Translations under genes and position numbers: made by a program
Shown: positions 53,064 through 61,474 of the stretch, in pieces
Layout of the letters: every line of letters begins with the position of its first letter
How positions within the stretch are numbered: position 1 is the stretch's first letter
Assembly: GCA_016124375.1 (NCBI GenBank)
Contig: WGNV01000001.1
Span: forward strand, 62,001-126,000
Length of the DNA stretch: 64,000 bases
Reading direction: 5' to 3'
Source of the DNA: Tepidisphaera sp.
GTDB lineage: Bacteria > Planctomycetota > Phycisphaerae > Phycisphaerales > UBA1924
The notes under the pieces: generated by a model
What the model was told of the DNA's origin: nothing
Databases searched by the model: none
The model's input: the letters and a program-made list of their open reading frames with translations, nothing else

Positions 53064-55517
53064 GTGACCCTCTCCAGCCGCTTCGGTCAGTTCCAGGATT
53101 CCGGTCGTGCGTTCGTCATCGCCGACCCCAACACCCCCATGCCCTGGGTCAATGTGATCTGCAATGGTCACTATGGCCTCGTCGTGAGCCAGAACGGCGG
53201 CGGGTTCTCGTGGTACGACGACGCGCAGCACAACGTCCTCACCCGCTGGGAGATGGACCTGGCCCGCGATCAATCCGGCAAGTACCTGTATTTGGCCGAC
53301 CTCGATGACGGCCACATCTGGTCCGTCGCGCCCGCGCCGTGCCGCGTGCCGATGGAGGCGTATCGCTGCACCCACACCATGGGACGCACGACGTTCGAGA
53401 TCACCACACGCGGCATCGCGGCCGTGTGGTCGCTGGGCGTCGCTTCCGACGCGGGCGCTGAAATCTGGAAGGTCACGCTCACCAACACCACCAACCGCCC
53501 GCGGCGCCTGCGGCTGTCGTCGTACTTCGACTGGTGCTGCGGCGTCGCCCCCGACAGCAAGCGCGAGTTCCATCGGCTCTTCTTCACGACCACCCACGAC
53601 GCCAAGCGCCACGCCATCTTCGCCACCAAGAACATGTGGGACATTCCCACCAAGAGCGAAAAAGAACACTGGAACATTCCGTGGCCCTACGTCGCCGCTC
53701 ACGCCGTCTGCGGCTTCAAGTTCGACCATGACCTCGCCATCGCCGACAAGAGCACCTTCTTCGGGCACTATGGCCAACTGCACCAGCCCAAGGCGATGAC
53801 CGGGGCGATTCCCGCGTCGGCCAAAGACGGCCGCTTCGGCGACGCCGCGGCTGCGCTCGGGGGCGACTTCACCCTCGCCCCGGGCAAGAGCGTGTCCCTT
53901 CACTACCTCATCGTCATCGCCGACACCTTCGCGCAAGCCGAGAAGCTGGTGGACCAGTACAGCGACGCGGCAGCCGCGGACAACGCCCTGCACGAAGCCG
54001 AGCAGCGCTGGCACACGCGACTCTCGAGCACTCGCATCACCAGCGATCGCGAAGACTTTGACCTCCTCAACAACCACTGGCTGACGTACCAGGCCATCAG
54101 CGGGCGCATGTGGGGTCGCACCGGCTATTACCAGCAGTCCGGCGCGCGGGGCTTCCGCGATCAGCTGCAAGACAGCCAGGTGTGGCTGCCCATCGAGCCG
54201 AGCCGCACTGCTGACCAGATCATGCTGCACGCCACCCGCCAGTTTGTGGATGGCAGCGTGAACCACTGGTGGCACGCGCTCGCCGACTTCGGCAATCACA
54301 CCCAGTGCAGCGACGACTACCTGTGGCTGCCGTTCCTCACGTGCGCGTACATCCGCGAGACGGGCGACTACTCGATCCTCGATCGCACGGCGCCGTTCCG
54401 CGATTCTGCCCAGGCGACCAGCCTGCTGGACCACTGCCAGCGCTCGATCGCGCGGGCCTTTGGCCGCACCAGCCCGCGGGGCCTGCCGCACATCGGCAGT
54501 TGCGACTGGAACGATGGCCTCTCGGCCATGGGCGTAGAAGAAAAGGGCGAGAGCGTGTGGCTGGCGATGTTCCTCTGCCAGATTCTGGGCGACATGGCCC
54601 ACGTACTCACGCACCGGGGCGACCAGGCGAAGGCGGGCGAGTATCTCGCGCGGCGTGACGCCTACGCCAAGGCCATCAACGCCCACGCGTGGGACGGCGC
54701 GTGGTATCGCTACGGCACCAAGGACAATGGCGAGTGGATCGGTGCGTCGGCGTGCGCCGAGGGACGGATTCATTTGAACGCCCAGACGTGGTCGATTCTT
54801 ACTGATATCGCCCCGGCCGAGCGGGCGCAAGCCGCGTGGGAGTCGGTGAAGAAAAACCTGCTGTCGCCCTACGGGCCGTTGCTGCTTTTCCCCGCGTACA
54901 CGGTGCCGGACCCGACGATCGGCTATGTCACTCGCTACAGCCCGGGCAGCCGCGAAAATGGTGGCGTGTACATGCACGCCGCGACGTGGGCCCTGGCCGC
55001 GGCCGCCAAACTCAAAGACGCCGCGAGCGTACAGAAGATCTGGGACTCGGTCTCCCCCGCGTGGCGCGGGCGCGACGCCGACAAGTACTGGGCCGAGCCT
55101 TACGTGACGCCCGGAAACGTGGATGGCCCGTTGAGCGACCTGCCGGGCAGAGCGGGCTGGACGTGGTATACAGGGTCGGCGGCGTGGCTGAACCGCGTGA
55201 GCCTGGAGTGGGTTTTGGGAATTCGCCCTACGTGGGAGGGGCTGCGAATTGATCCGTGCCCGGCGGCGGCGCTGGGGCAGGTGAAGGTGAGCCGCCGCTG
55301 GCGGGGCGTGGATGTGCAGGTGCAGTTCGATGCCTCGGAGTACCCCGGCAGCGAGGCGGGCGAGGCGCGATTGGTGGTGGATGGTCGCGAGATCGAAGGG
55401 TGCACGATTTCGCCGGAGATGGTGGAAGGCAAGAAGAGTGTGCATGTGACCGCGAGGTGGAGTGAGGGCTCGCCCGCGACGGTGCGGACGAAGACTCACG
55501 GAAGGAGCCACACATGA
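53064..55517 (+). CDS. Glycoside hydrolase family 94 phosphorylase
   Basis: This is an 817-residue cytoplasmic enzyme with the GH94 layout: an N-terminal beta-sandwich (to about 290), then an alpha/alpha barrel. The barrel has [22 protein letters not shown]-like [27 protein letters not shown] and the acid motif DWND at residues 481-484. The GH94 reaction cleaves a beta-glucoside with phosphate to give glucose 1-phosphate. The length is nearer to cellobiose or cellodextrin phosphorylases than to the longer sophorooligosaccharide phosphorylases. The start is GTG at 53064. Its stop overlaps the next gene (ATGA at 55514). Confidence 0.9.
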   Translation: MTLSSRFGQFQDSGRAFVIADPNTPMPWVNVICNGHYGLVVSQNGGGFSWYDDAQHNVLTRWEMDLARDQSGKYLYLADLDDGHIWSVAPAPCRVPMEAYRCTHTMGRTTFEITTRGIAAVWSLGVASDAGAEIWKVTLTNTTNRPRRLRLSSYFDWCCGVAPDSKREFHRLFFTTTHDAKRHAIFATKNMWDIPTKSEKEHWNIPWPYVAAHAVCGFKFDHDLAIADKSTFFGHYGQLHQPKAMTGAIPASAKDGRFGDAAAALGGDFTLAPGKSVSLHYLIVIADTFAQAEKLVDQYSDAAAADNALHEAEQRWHTRLSSTRITSDREDFDLLNNHWLTYQAISGRMWGRTGYYQQSGARGFRDQLQDSQVWLPIEPSRTADQIMLHATRQFVDGSVNHWWHALADFGNHTQCSDDYLWLPFLTCAYIRETGDYSILDRTAPFRDSAQATSLLDHCQRSIARAFGRTSPRGLPHIGSCDWNDGLSAMGVEEKGESVWLAMFLCQILGDMAHVLTHRGDQAKAGEYLARRDAYAKAINAHAWDGAWYRYGTKDNGEWIGASACAEGRIHLNAQTWSILTDIAPAERAQAAWESVKKNLLSPYGPLLLFPAYTVPDPTIGYVTRYSPGSRENGGVYMHAATWALAAAAKLKDAASVQKIWDSVSPAWRGRDADKYWAEPYVTPGNVDGPLSDLPGRAGWTWYTGSAAWLNRVSLEWVLGIRPTWEGLRIDPCPAAALGQVKVSRRWRGVDVQVQFDASEYPGSEAGEARLVVDGREIEGCTISPEMVEGKKSVHVTARWSEGSPATVRTKTHGRSHT

Positions 55518-56323
55518 AGTGCGTACGAATGGCAGGGGCGACCGCCCGCCGCGCGTTTACGCTGATCGAGCTGCTGGTGGTCATCGCGATCATCGGGCTG
55601 CTGATCAGCATTCTGCTGCCCAGCCTGGGAGCGGCGCGCAAGACGGCCTGGACGGTGATCTGCCAGAGCAACATCCGGCAGATCGGCATCGGCATCCAGA
55701 GCTATCTGAACGATCAGAAGGACCCGAAGTTCATGAACGTGAACAACGGCCCCAGCCCGAACCTTTTCTGGCAGGTGGGCGTGGTCGACACGCTGCAGCC
55801 CTACCTGGGTGATTCGATCGCGGCCCAGAAGGCCTTTGATTGCCCGGCCGCCAAGGGGCTCAGCAGTGTTCGCGATCCCTCCAACATCCGCTATCTTCAG
55901 ATGGGTCAGCGAATCTTCACGCTTCCCTACCCGGGCTTCATCGGCAACCCGCCGGTGACGCAATACACCGAATACTGGTTCAACGACTCGCTGGCATGGC
56001 AGCCGGGCGATCCTTCCGGCAACTTCCAGGTGCCCTTCGGCGTCTCCAACCAGTACCTGCGGCTCATCAAGCACCCCGAGTTCACCGTGTGGGCGATGGA
56101 TGCGCTCGACGAGTTCCCCCGCCACCAGGGCAAGGCCGTGGACAGCCACACCGAGGCGAACAGCACCAACGCCAGCGGGCTTCGCCTCAGCGGCAAGGAC
56201 AACATCCTCTTCGGCGATCAATCGGTCAAGCTCCTGAGCTACTCGCAGTACGAGGAAGACCCCGACCCCGCCGGGGCGCCCGCGCCGTTCTACAACTGGG
56301 GACACCTGTACTACCGCAACTGA
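55514..56323 (+). CDS. Type II secretion-style pseudopilin
   Basis: This is a 269-residue prepilin-like protein. The cleavage/methylation motif and hydrophobic helix [19 protein letters not shown] are at residues 12-32. The C-terminal [15 protein letters not shown] resembles the ending of planctomycete H-X9-DG pseudopilins. It is translationally coupled to GH94 within the sugar operon, where such a gene has no textbook role. It may form part of a surface uptake or secretion fibre. Confidence 0.87.
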   Translation: MKCVRMAGATARRAFTLIELLVVIAIIGLLISILLPSLGAARKTAWTVICQSNIRQIGIGIQSYLNDQKDPKFMNVNNGPSPNLFWQVGVVDTLQPYLGDSIAAQKAFDCPAAKGLSSVRDPSNIRYLQMGQRIFTLPYPGFIGNPPVTQYTEYWFNDSLAWQPGDPSGNFQVPFGVSNQYLRLIKHPEFTVWAMDALDEFPRHQGKAVDSHTEANSTNASGLRLSGKDNILFGDQSVKLLSYSQYEEDPDPAGAPAPFYNWGHLYYRN

Positions 56324-56386
56324 TGGGAGCTGCGCCCGCCGTGCCTGCGTCGCTCGTGAACAGCGCATCCGAAACAGAGGTGATCC

Positions 56387-56875
56387 ATGGGGGTTCGTGA
56401 AGTCATCAACAAGAAGCCCTGGCTGGGCTGGACCCTGGCCGGCGTGCTCTTCGCCGTCATGGTCTACATGTTCGTGCGTGGCGGCCGCAACACCGATCCC
56501 TACAGCCCCGAACGAATGACCGAAATGGTCACCATTCGCTTCGCGGACACGGGCGACGAAATGACCATCCCGCGCGGACGCATGGACAAGATGCTGCGCG
56601 AGCGCGGGTCTTCCCTCGATCCCAACGAGGGCATCATCAACCCCAAGACCGGCAAGCCCACCGGGTTCCTCTTCAACAAGAAGGAGTGGGACGAGTGGGT
56701 CAAGCGGATCAACGACGAGAAAGCCGCGGCCAAGACCAACTCCGGCAAGACCGTCGCCCCCGTCCCGCGCGAGACGCGCCAGCTCTCCGACGAGGAACTC
56801 CAAAAGCTCAAGGAACAGGCCGAGAAGACCGCCCCCGCGGCCCCCGCCGCCCCGCAGGCCCCCGCCCCCAAATGA
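56387..56875 (+). CDS. Single-helix membrane protein of the glucan operon
   Basis: This is a 162-residue protein with one membrane helix at residues 12-32. A charged extracytoplasmic or cytoplasmic domain of about 95 residues and a Lys/Ala/Pro-rich tail follow. No family is recognised. Its stop overlaps the start of the substrate-binding protein gene (ATGA at 56872-56875), which argues for linked function, perhaps anchoring. Confidence 0.7.
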   Translation: MGVREVINKKPWLGWTLAGVLFAVMVYMFVRGGRNTDPYSPERMTEMVTIRFADTGDEMTIPRGRMDKMLRERGSSLDPNEGIINPKTGKPTGFLFNKKEWDEWVKRINDEKAAAKTNSGKTVAPVPRETRQLSDEELQKLKEQAEKTAPAAPAAPQAPAPK

Positions 56876-58260
56876 CCACCCCGGGAGACATCTCCCGGCG
56901 GGCGGCGATCGGCACGCTCGCCGCCGGGGCCGCCTGGTTCGCGGCCTTCGGCCCGCGCAGCGAACGCGACGCCATCGCCTCCAAGGGCAAACTCGTCCTG
57001 GACTACTGGGAAAAGTGGACCGGCATCGAAGGCCAGGCGATGCAGAAAATCGTCGACGCCTTCAACGCGTCGCAAGACAAGATCTACGTCCGCTACCTCA
57101 TCACCAACAGCATCCACCAGAAGTCGCTCATCGCCATCCTGGGCGGGGCTCCGCCCGATGTCATCGGGCTCTACGCCTTCAACGTGCCCAGCTACAGCGA
57201 GGCGCGGGCCATCCTGCCGCTGGATGACCTGGCCGCCTCGCACGGGCTCAAGATGTCCGACTACGCCAGCGGCTTGCACCAGGTGATGCGCCACGATGGC
57301 CAGTGGACCGCCATCATCAACACTTGCGGCACGCTGGCGTTGTACTGGAATCGCGCCATCTTCCGCGAGTGTGCCGACGCGCTCAAGGCTTCGGGCGTCG
57401 ACCCCGACAAGGGACCGCAAACCATCGAGCAGCTTGATGCCGCCCACGTGGCCACCACCCGCGTCGCGGGCGGGGCGCCGCTGGGCAAGGGCCCGCTCGA
57501 ACGCGCCGGGTTTCTACACCTGGAGCCCGGCTGGTGGAGCTGGATCTGGGGCCAGCCCTTCGGCGGGCACATCATGCAGGACGGCCTCGCAACCTGCGGC
57601 TCGCCCGACTTCGTCAAGGGCTACCAGTGGGTGCAGTCCTACCCGCGCGAGCTCGGCTCCGAACACGTCGAAAAGTTCCGCGCTGGCTTCGGGCCCTACG
57701 GCACGCCCCAGTGCGCCTTCCTCACCGGCAAGGTCGCCATGTGCGTGCAGGGGCCGTGGATGGCCAACCTCATCAATCAATACACCCCCACCCTCGACTA
57801 CGGCGTCGTGCCCATTCCCATGATCCAGTCACTCGCCGACCCCGCGCGCCCGCTCGGGGTCATCGACACCGACGTCTTGGTCATCCCCCGGGGCTGCAAG
57901 GACCCCGAGGCGAGCATGCAGTTCATCGCCTTCACGCAGCGACCGGAAAACGTCGAGGCTCTGGCGCTGGCGCACTGCAAGGGGTCGCCCCTGGTCAAGG
58001 TGAGTGAATCCTTCTACGCCCAGCACAAGAATCGGGGCGTGCGCCTGCACACCGCGCTGGCCAGCAGCCCGCGGGCGTTCGTGCCGCCCCCGGTGCCGGA
58101 GTGGACCGAGTGGAAAGACGGCTTCGACTCGACGATTCAGGACCTCTGGCGCCTGCGGGGCGAGCCCGGCCCGGCGATGGAGCGATTGCAGGCACGCGGG
58201 CAGTCCCTGCTGGATCAGGCGGCCGCGCGGCGAGCGATGCGCGGCGAGCGAAATGGCTAA
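56872..58260 (+). CDS. ABC transporter substrate-binding protein, family 1
   Basis: This is a 462-residue solute-binding protein for a sugar importer. The N terminus DISRRAAIGTLAAGAAWF is a probable twin-arginine signal. The mature protein has the family 1 pattern (LDYWEKWTGIEGQAMQKIV, VIGLYAFNVPSYSEARAILP, TGKVAMCVQGPWM, GVIDTDVLVIPRG). Its ATG overlaps the preceding gene's stop. Cluster partners predict an oligosaccharide ligand that GH94 then cleaves. The stop codon lies inside an octamer array. Confidence 0.9.
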   Translation: MTTPGDISRRAAIGTLAAGAAWFAAFGPRSERDAIASKGKLVLDYWEKWTGIEGQAMQKIVDAFNASQDKIYVRYLITNSIHQKSLIAILGGAPPDVIGLYAFNVPSYSEARAILPLDDLAASHGLKMSDYASGLHQVMRHDGQWTAIINTCGTLALYWNRAIFRECADALKASGVDPDKGPQTIEQLDAAHVATTRVAGGAPLGKGPLERAGFLHLEPGWWSWIWGQPFGGHIMQDGLATCGSPDFVKGYQWVQSYPRELGSEHVEKFRAGFGPYGTPQCAFLTGKVAMCVQGPWMANLINQYTPTLDYGVVPIPMIQSLADPARPLGVIDTDVLVIPRGCKDPEASMQFIAFTQRPENVEALALAHCKGSPLVKVSESFYAQHKNRGVRLHTALASSPRAFVPPPVPEWTEWKDGFDSTIQDLWRLRGEPGPAMERLQARGQSLLDQAAARRAMRGERNG

Positions 58261-58286
58261 ATCCCAAATTGCTAAATTGCTAAATC
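58255..58286 (+). repeat. Octamer array over the SBP stop codon
   Basis: Units are GGCTAAAT, CCCAAATT, GCTAAATT and GCTAAATC. The stop TAA of the binding protein is within the first unit. The unit is the reverse complement of the AATTTAGC unit in front of thrS. Confidence 0.8.
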
Positions 58287-58327
58287 GGCCCTGACTGTCG
58301 ACCTCTCGCTCCCTGACCTCGTTGTCA

Positions 58328-58367
58328 TTGAACTCCGTCTCTTCGTCTCTCCGGAACTTCGTCTCTT
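58328..58367 (+). repeat. Octamer array before the permease gene
   Basis: Units are TTGAACTC, CGTCTCTT, CGTCTCTC, CGGAACTT and CGTCTCTT. The array ends six bases before the ATG of the first permease, where a ribosome site would normally be. Confidence 0.75.
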
Positions 58368-58373
58368 TCCCAC

Positions 58374-59264
58374 ATGTCCGCCCGCACCCGCAACCTCATC
58401 TCCGGCCTGCTCTGGACCAGCCCGTGGCTGGTGGGGTTCGCCGTCTTCCTCTTCCTGCCCCTGGCCATGAGCCTGTGGTACTCATTCACCGACTACCCGC
58501 TGCTGAAGCCTCCGGTCTACATCGGCATGGAAAACTACACCGGCCTGCTGCACGACGACAAGTTCTGGCTGGTCGTGAAGAACACGCTGGTGTACTCGGC
58601 GTTCGCGATTCCCCTCAGCACACTGGTGTCGCTGGTGGTCGCGGCCTGGCTGGCCACGCCGGGCCTGCGCGCCCGCGGGTTCTTCCTGGGTGCTGTATTT
58701 CTTCCCACGCTCGTCCCGATGATGGCCGCGGCCATGGTCTGGCTCTGGCTCTTCAACGCCGAGAACGGCCTCATCAACGTGCTGCTCAAGTTCGTTGGCG
58801 TCTCCGGGCCTATCTGGCTTAATGACGCCCGCTGGAGCATCCCCGCCCTGGTGCTCACCGGACTCTGGGGCGTTGGGCAGATGGTCGTCGTCTACGTCGC
58901 GGCCATCAACGAAGTGCCGGCCGCCCTCTACGAAGCGGCCACCCTCGACGGCATGGGCCCGGTCCGGCGCTTCCAGCACGTGACGCTTCCCCTGATCACC
59001 CCCGCGGTGCTGTTCAACGTCATCACCCTCACCATCGGCTCGCTGCAGATCTTCGTGATGCCTTACGTGCTGTTCCGCAACGAGCAGGGCCAGCGCGACA
59101 GCGGCAACATGTACAACCTGCTGTTGTATGACAACGCGTTCGTGTACCAGAAGTTCGGCTACGCCAGCGCCATGGCCTGGGTGCAGTTGCTCGTGGTGCT
59201 CGCCCTCACCGGCATCATGATGTTCGCCAGCAAGCGCCTGGTGCACTACCGGGGGGCCGCGTGA
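58374..59264 (+). CDS. Sugar ABC transporter permease, MalF/UgpA-type
   Basis: This is a 296-residue inner-membrane protein with six membrane helices, starting ISGLLWTSPWLVGFAVFLFL. The ATPase-contacting EAA loop is ALYEAATLDGMGPVRRFQHV near residue 190. It forms a heterodimer with the next protein. It is in the LacI-controlled operon; its stop overlaps the next start (GTGA at 59261-59264). Confidence 0.93.
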   Translation: MSARTRNLISGLLWTSPWLVGFAVFLFLPLAMSLWYSFTDYPLLKPPVYIGMENYTGLLHDDKFWLVVKNTLVYSAFAIPLSTLVSLVVAAWLATPGLRARGFFLGAVFLPTLVPMMAAAMVWLWLFNAENGLINVLLKFVGVSGPIWLNDARWSIPALVLTGLWGVGQMVVVYVAAINEVPAALYEAATLDGMGPVRRFQHVTLPLITPAVLFNVITLTIGSLQIFVMPYVLFRNEQGQRDSGNMYNLLLYDNAFVYQKFGYASAMAWVQLLVVLALTGIMMFASKRLVHYRGAA

Positions 59265-60124
59265 GCGAGATCAACCCCAATCGCCGGCCAGCCGCGATCT
59301 TGTACCTCATGCTGGGCATGACGGCGGTGCTGTTTCTGACGCCCCTGGTGTGGATGGGCGCGACCTCGCTCAAGCCCGAGCGACAGGCGGCCTCGCAGGA
59401 GCTCCGCCTGCTGCCCGACCCCGCGTCGAGCACCTTCTCGCAAGCCGCCAAGAACTACAGCGAAGTGTGGAACGACCCGTCGGTGGAGTTCCCGATCTAT
59501 CTGCGCAACACGCTGATCGTGGCGGGGCTGGCGGTCGTCGGCATGACGATCTCCAGCGCCATGGTCGCGTATGGCCTGTCGCGCATTCGGTGGCCCGGGC
59601 GCGGGGCGGTCTTTTTCACAGTGCTGCTGAGCATGATGATCCCGTTCCCGGTCATCATGGTGCCGCTGTTCTTGGTGTTTCGAGACCTGGGGTGGATCGG
59701 GACGTTGAAACCCCTGTGGGTGCCGGCATGGTTCGGGGGCGCGTTCAACATCTTCATGCTGCGGCAGTTCTTCATGGGCATCCCGCGCGACCTGGACGAG
59801 GCGGCGCTGATCGACGGCCTCTCGCAGTGGGGCATCTTCTGGCGGGTGATCGTGCCGCTGAGCCGCCCGGCGCTGGCGGTGGTGGCGCTGTTCCATTTCA
59901 TCTATGTGTGGAACGACTTCCTGGCGCCCCTGGTGTTCATCACGAGTCGCGACCAGTTCACGCTGGCGCTGGGGCTGCAGTTGTACCAGAGCAAATCGGG
60001 CCTGACGCCCTGGAACCTGCTGATGGCCGCGAGCACGATGGTGGTGATCCCTGTTCTGGTTTTGTTCATAATGACACAGGGTGCGTTGGTGCGGGGGGTG
60101 GCCGCGGCCGGCCTCAAGGAATAG
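59261..60124 (+). CDS. Sugar ABC transporter permease, MalG/UgpE-type
   Basis: This is a 287-residue inner-membrane protein with six helices and a GTG start. The EAA loop is DEAALIDGLSQWGIFWRVIV near residue 185, and LVWMGATSLKPERQ near residue 30 is typical of MalG-type permeases. It partners with the upstream permease and the ATPase encoded at 50632. Confidence 0.93.
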   Translation: MSEINPNRRPAAILYLMLGMTAVLFLTPLVWMGATSLKPERQAASQELRLLPDPASSTFSQAAKNYSEVWNDPSVEFPIYLRNTLIVAGLAVVGMTISSAMVAYGLSRIRWPGRGAVFFTVLLSMMIPFPVIMVPLFLVFRDLGWIGTLKPLWVPAWFGGAFNIFMLRQFFMGIPRDLDEAALIDGLSQWGIFWRVIVPLSRPALAVVALFHFIYVWNDFLAPLVFITSRDQFTLALGLQLYQSKSGLTPWNLLMAASTMVVIPVLVLFIMTQGALVRGVAAAGLKE

Positions 60125-60213
60125 ACCGCCCGTCCATGCCTGGGACGCCGGTCATTTCACAAACTCGGACCAGCCGCCCCGGCGGCGTCAAGAGAAATTG
60201 CGGCAAAAAACGC

Positions 60214-60255
60214 TTGACGAAACGCGCTCTTGCGGCTCAAATGAAAACGCTTTCG
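60214..60255 (+). promoter_or_regulatory. Promoter and LacI operator 4, dockerin gene
   Basis: TTGACG (60214-60219), 17 bases, TCAAAT (60237-60242), operator TGAAAACGCTTTCG (60242-60255). It precedes the dockerin protein gene at 60326. Confidence 0.7.
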
Positions 60256-60325
60256 TAGTCGGTTCACGCGGGCTGTCGGTGCGGCCCGCGACAGAAGCGT
60301 GTCCCCTGTTTTTTCGGAGGAACCC

Positions 60326-61282
60326 ATGAAGATCTCGATCGCCCTCTTGGCCGGCTGCGCGCTGGCCCTGCCCGCCATGGCCCAGACCAACGGGCTCCAG
60401 AACGGCGGCTTTGAAAACCTGTGCCTGTTCTGCGGCGGTCCATTCCCCGATGGCTGGTCGAGCCCGGGCGGCAACACCAACGCCAACCGCCGCACCGTCG
60501 GCGATGGCCAGATGCCCGCCCTCTTCCCCGTCGGCACGCCCAACGCCCTGACCCCCCACTCGGGCAACGCCGTCGCGGAAATCCGCACCCCCGGCACCGG
60601 CGGGTTCATCGGCCTCACCACCGACAACGTCAACTTCTGCTACTGCGACCAGACCTGCGGCACCCTCTGCTCCACCCCCTACCCCTACTTCGACCCCGTC
60701 TTCGACTACAACGGGGGCGATGTCGTTGTCACCGCCTGGTACATGATCCCCGCCGATCAACCCATCGTCGGCGACGCCTCGGGCATCAAGATCAACATCA
60801 AGGTTCAGAACCAGGACGTGGCCACCATGGACCCCTGGGCTCTGGGAACCGCCATCTCCGGCACCACCAACGGCCAGTGGATGCCCTACACCGTCGTCTT
60901 CACCCGCGCCGACATCCAGCAGCAGTACGAGTGCAACCGGGGCATCCAGCCCGGCTGCGGCTGCAACTGCGTGCCCGCCGCCCCGCTCCCCAACCACTGC
61001 AAGCTCACCCTGGGCCGATTCGTGGGCGACGGCTCCCCCACCAGCGGCATCATCTACTGGGACGACATCACCTACACCCAGTTGCCCCCGGCTGCGGCTT
61101 GCGAACCGGACGTGAACCAGGACGGCGTGGCCGATCAGGGCGACGTTGACTACCTGATCAACGTCATCGCGGGCGGCGAAAACCCGACCGGCATCAACCC
61201 CGACTTCAACAACGACGGCGTTGCCGACCAGGGTGACATCGACGCCCTCGTCAACGTGATCGCCGGTGGTCCGTGCCCGTGA
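60326..61282 (+). CDS. Secreted CBM-like protein with GC-type dockerin tail
   Basis: This is a 318-residue exported protein. The signal peptide ends near residue 20 (PAMAQ). LQNGGFENLCLFCGGPFPDG begins a jelly-roll domain of the sort seen in carbohydrate-binding modules. Several Cys pairs (CYCDQTCGTLC, CGCNC) suggest disulfides. The end has two DxNxDGxADQGD units and GGPCP, the same GC-type dockerin tail as in the protein encoded at 11429-13009. GGAGG precedes the ATG. It has its own LacI-controlled promoter, which links it to glycan use. Confidence 0.87.
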   Translation: MKISIALLAGCALALPAMAQTNGLQNGGFENLCLFCGGPFPDGWSSPGGNTNANRRTVGDGQMPALFPVGTPNALTPHSGNAVAEIRTPGTGGFIGLTTDNVNFCYCDQTCGTLCSTPYPYFDPVFDYNGGDVVVTAWYMIPADQPIVGDASGIKINIKVQNQDVATMDPWALGTAISGTTNGQWMPYTVVFTRADIQQQYECNRGIQPGCGCNCVPAAPLPNHCKLTLGRFVGDGSPTSGIIYWDDITYTQLPPAAACEPDVNQDGVADQGDVDYLINVIAGGENPTGINPDFNNDGVADQGDIDALVNVIAGGPCP

Positions 61283-61284
61283 GA

Positions 61285-61312
61285 AGGCATCAGGCACTAG
61301 GCATTGGGGATT
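61285..61312 (+). repeat. Seven-base unit array after the dockerin gene
   Basis: Units are AGGCATC, AGGCACT, AGGCATT and GGGGATT, two bases after the stop codon of the dockerin gene. Confidence 0.7.
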
Positions 61313-61330
61313 AGGGCCGGATGAAACCCC

Positions 61331-61369
61331 AAAGCCCCGCGCGCTCGAGCGCGGGGCTTTTTCTTTTTT
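61331..61369 (+). terminator. Intrinsic terminator after the dockerin gene
   Basis: A 12-base stem AAAGCCCCGCGC with GCGCGGGGCTTT (loop GCTCGA), followed by a T-rich tail to 61369. Confidence 0.9.
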
Positions 61370-61390
61370 GCAGACTTTGAGCCGGAAAAG

Positions 61391-61416
61391 AAAAAACCCC
61401 GCCTTTTCGGGCAGGG
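61391..61416 (-). terminator. Intrinsic terminator of the minus-strand surface protein gene
   Basis: Reading on the minus strand: CCCTGCC, a CGAAAA loop, GGCGGGG, then six T. One G-T pair lies in the stem. It is 59 bases past the stop at 61475. Confidence 0.75.
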
Positions 61417-61474
61417 CTGTGTGGGGAACAAGCGGTGAGCGGGCGGCCCCGGTGTGGGCCGACGATCGCGAGCC

